The notes beneath the pieces are model-generated. The model was not told the origin of the DNA. It did no database searches and saw nothing but the letters and a program-made list of their open reading frames with translations. Source: Streptomyces neyagawaensis (lineage in GTDB: Bacteria > Actinomycetota > Actinomycetes > Streptomycetales > Streptomycetaceae). From it: a stretch of DNA of 64,000 nucleotides. Below are positions 62,573-64,000 of this stretch, piece after piece (the stretch's first letter is position 1; every line of letters starts with the position of its first letter). Location: contig NZ_JAMGBG010000029.1 in NCBI RefSeq assembly GCF_023516595.1, positions 171,361 to 235,360 on the forward strand. Direction: 5' to 3'. Made by a program: the position numbers and the translations under genes.

Positions 62573-63729
62573 GGATCGGCATCGTCTGTCCCTACTCCTG
62601 GGACGTACCCGGGGGAGTCCAGTTCCACATCCGTGACCTGGCCGACCATCTCATCCGCCTCGGCCACGAGGTGTCCGTCCTGGCCCCCGCCGACGACGAC
62701 ACGCCCCTGCCGCCGTACGTGGTCTCCGCGGGCCGCGCGGTCCCGGTGCCCTACAACGGCTCGGTGGCCCGCCTGAACTTCGGGTTCCTGTCGGCGGCCC
62801 GGGTGCGGCGCTGGCTGCACGAGGGCACGTTCGACGTGATCCACATCCACGAGCCGGCCTCGCCCTCGCTCGGCCTGCTCGCCTGCTGGGCGGCCCAGGG
62901 GCCGATCGTCGCCACGTTCCACACCTCCAACCCGCGGTCGCGGGCGATGATCGCCGCGTACCCGATCCTCCAGCCCGCGCTGGAGAAGATCAGCGCGCGC
63001 ATCGCGGTGAGCGAGTACGCCCGCCGTACCCTCGTCGAGCACCTCGGCGGCGACGCGGTCGTCATCCCGAACGGCGTCGACGTCGACTTCTTCGCCCGTG
63101 CCAAGCCCAAGCCCGACTGGCAGGGCGACACGCTCGGCTTCGTCGGCCGTATCGACGAGCCCCGCAAGGGCCTGCCCGTTCTGATGAAGGCGCTGCCGAA
63201 GATCCTCGCCGAGCGTCCGCAGACCCGGCTGCTGGTCGCCGGGCGCGGGGACGAGGAGGAGGCCGTGGCCTCGCTGCCCGAGGAACTGCGTTCGCGCGTG
63301 GAGTTCCTCGGCATGGTCAGCGACGAGGACAAGGCGCGCTTCCTGCGCAGCGTCGACGTGTACGTCGCCCCCAACACCGGCGGCGAGAGCTTCGGCATCA
63401 TTCTCGTCGAGGCCATGTCGGCGGGAGCCCCGGTGCTCGCCTCCGACCTCGACGCGTTCGCCCAGGTCCTCGACCAGGGCGCCGCGGGCGAGCTGTTCGC
63501 CAACGAGGACGCCGACGCGCTCGCCACCGCCGCCGTACGCCTCCTCGCCGACCCCGCCCGCCGCGCCGAGCTCCGCGAACGCGGCAGCGCCCATGTACGC
63601 CGCTTCGACTGGTCGACGGTCGGCGCGGACATCCTCGGCGTCTACGAGACGGTCACCGAGGGCGCGGCGTCGGTGGCGGCGGACGAACGGATCGGCCTGC
63701 GGGCACGGCTGGGTCTGGCCAGGGACTGA
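62569..63729 (+). CDS. pimA: Phosphatidylinositol alpha-mannosyltransferase (GT4, PimA-like)
   Basis: 386 residues. GTG 62569 overlaps the previous stop. GT-B fold: MRIGIVCPYSWDVPGGVQFHIRDLADHL at the start, HIHEPASPSLGLL and FHTSNPRSRAM, then the C-terminal GDP-mannose site FVGRIDEPRKGLPVLMKAL (about 196-214) and TGGESFGIILVEAMSAGAPVLASD (about 282-305). First mannose onto phosphatidylinositol, in the cytosol. Third gene of the coupled operon. Confidence 0.92.
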   Translation: MRIGIVCPYSWDVPGGVQFHIRDLADHLIRLGHEVSVLAPADDDTPLPPYVVSAGRAVPVPYNGSVARLNFGFLSAARVRRWLHEGTFDVIHIHEPASPSLGLLACWAAQGPIVATFHTSNPRSRAMIAAYPILQPALEKISARIAVSEYARRTLVEHLGGDAVVIPNGVDVDFFARAKPKPDWQGDTLGFVGRIDEPRKGLPVLMKALPKILAERPQTRLLVAGRGDEEEAVASLPEELRSRVEFLGMVSDEDKARFLRSVDVYVAPNTGGESFGIILVEAMSAGAPVLASDLDAFAQVLDQGAAGELFANEDADALATAAVRLLADPARRAELRERGSAHVRRFDWSTVGADILGVYETVTEGAASVAADERIGLRARLGLARD

Positions 63730-64000
63730 GACGGGGGTCCGGTAACCGGGCTCCGGCCCGCCAGGCGGGCGGGATGGCGGCCGCGCCGCGCCGGTGGGGC
63801 AACCCTCGGCGGCGGTGCGTGCGGGCCGGGGGCTCTGAAGGCCTGGGCTTCGGGTGGGTCCGGCGGGCGTGCTCGGCAGCCGAGCCCTCCCGGCGGGCGA
63901 AGTCGCGGTGCCGCGGCCAGGAGAGGGCCCCTCGGCGGGACGGCCCCGGCGGCGGCACGGGCTGGTGCCCGTACGCCGGGCCTCGGGCGGGCCGGGGCGG
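63730..64000. other. Region after pimA to the window end
   Basis: 271 nt; a GC-rich repeat-like stretch follows the stop (CCCGCC/GGCGGG near 63768). No gene is called within the window; a minus frame (63653-63958) overlaps pimA and reads Arg/Pro-rich. Confidence 0.4.

Overview
This window is high-GC chromosomal DNA with strong third-position GC bias, many GTG starts, frequent 4-nt stop/start overlaps (GTGA, ATGA) and several starts 6-8 nt after a -10 box. The gene content (ssgB, Tat-secreted proteins, a CGNR zinc-finger protein, the phosphatidylinositol/PIM-type cluster, a BluB-CobT fusion) points to a Streptomyces or very close relative, in a core region of the chromosome. No integrase, transposase, phage gene or CRISPR array is visible.

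Layout. 1-3129 (minus): an extracytoplasmic flavin electron-transfer module: ApbE (cut by the window edge), a secreted protein with three FMN_bind domains, and a haem/FAD membrane reductase. 3.2-5.2 kb: a PNPOx-fold protein and a secreted protein made of three near-identical repeats. 5.3-10.2 kb: argH behind an ARG-box promoter, an aldo/keto reductase, and a TetR/MFS efflux pair with its own palindromic operator. 10.3-14.8 kb: nucleotidyltransferase, a large palindromic repeat, a phospholipid acyltransferase, secreted glycerophosphodiesterase, small sigma factor, GNAT. 14.9-18.9 kb: two small membrane proteins and the metNIQ methionine importer, preceded by a Cys/Met-rich leader peptide. 19-27.3 kb: GNAT, then corrinoid genes (cobL, a giant BluB-CobT fusion, cobA/cysG). 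27.3-32 kb: SpoU methyltransferase, Ser/Thr kinase, small membrane protein, phosphotransferase, zinc ribbon. 32.1-32.6 kb: five tRNA genes (3x Val-GAC, Cys, Gly). 32.7-39.4 kb: pabB-pabC, tandem GNAT, DsbA-like protein, small membrane proteins, CGNR protein, ssgB and a membrane protein. 39.5-47.3 kb: tRNA-Val(CAC), a G-rich microsatellite, and a sugar ABC importer operon with a YesL-like (DUF624) protein and a Tat-secreted YetA/rhamnogalacturonan-lyase-like protein. 47.3-53.3 kb: a very large membrane protein, SRPBCC protein, second tRNA-Val(CAC), DnaQ-like exonuclease, and a DUF4365 two-gene unit. 53.5-63.7 kb: thrS, a HIT protein, then two minus-strand genes (a membrane protein and an EF-G-like GTPase) inserted before the coupled pgsA-acyltransferase-mannosyltransferase operon.

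How the genes work together. Coherent units are the ApbE/FMN_bind/reductase chain, TetR-MFS, metNIQ with its putative attenuator, the late cobalamin steps (C5/C15 methylation, DMB synthesis and activation, precorrin-2 synthesis), p-aminobenzoate synthesis, pectin-type oligosaccharide uptake, and phosphatidylinositol-based glycolipid synthesis. The most novel-looking items are the Cys/Met-rich leader ahead of metNIQ, the triple FMN_bind protein, the roughly 920-residue low-complexity extension on BluB-CobT, the EF-G paralogue lacking a canonical G4 motif, and the DUF4365 pair.
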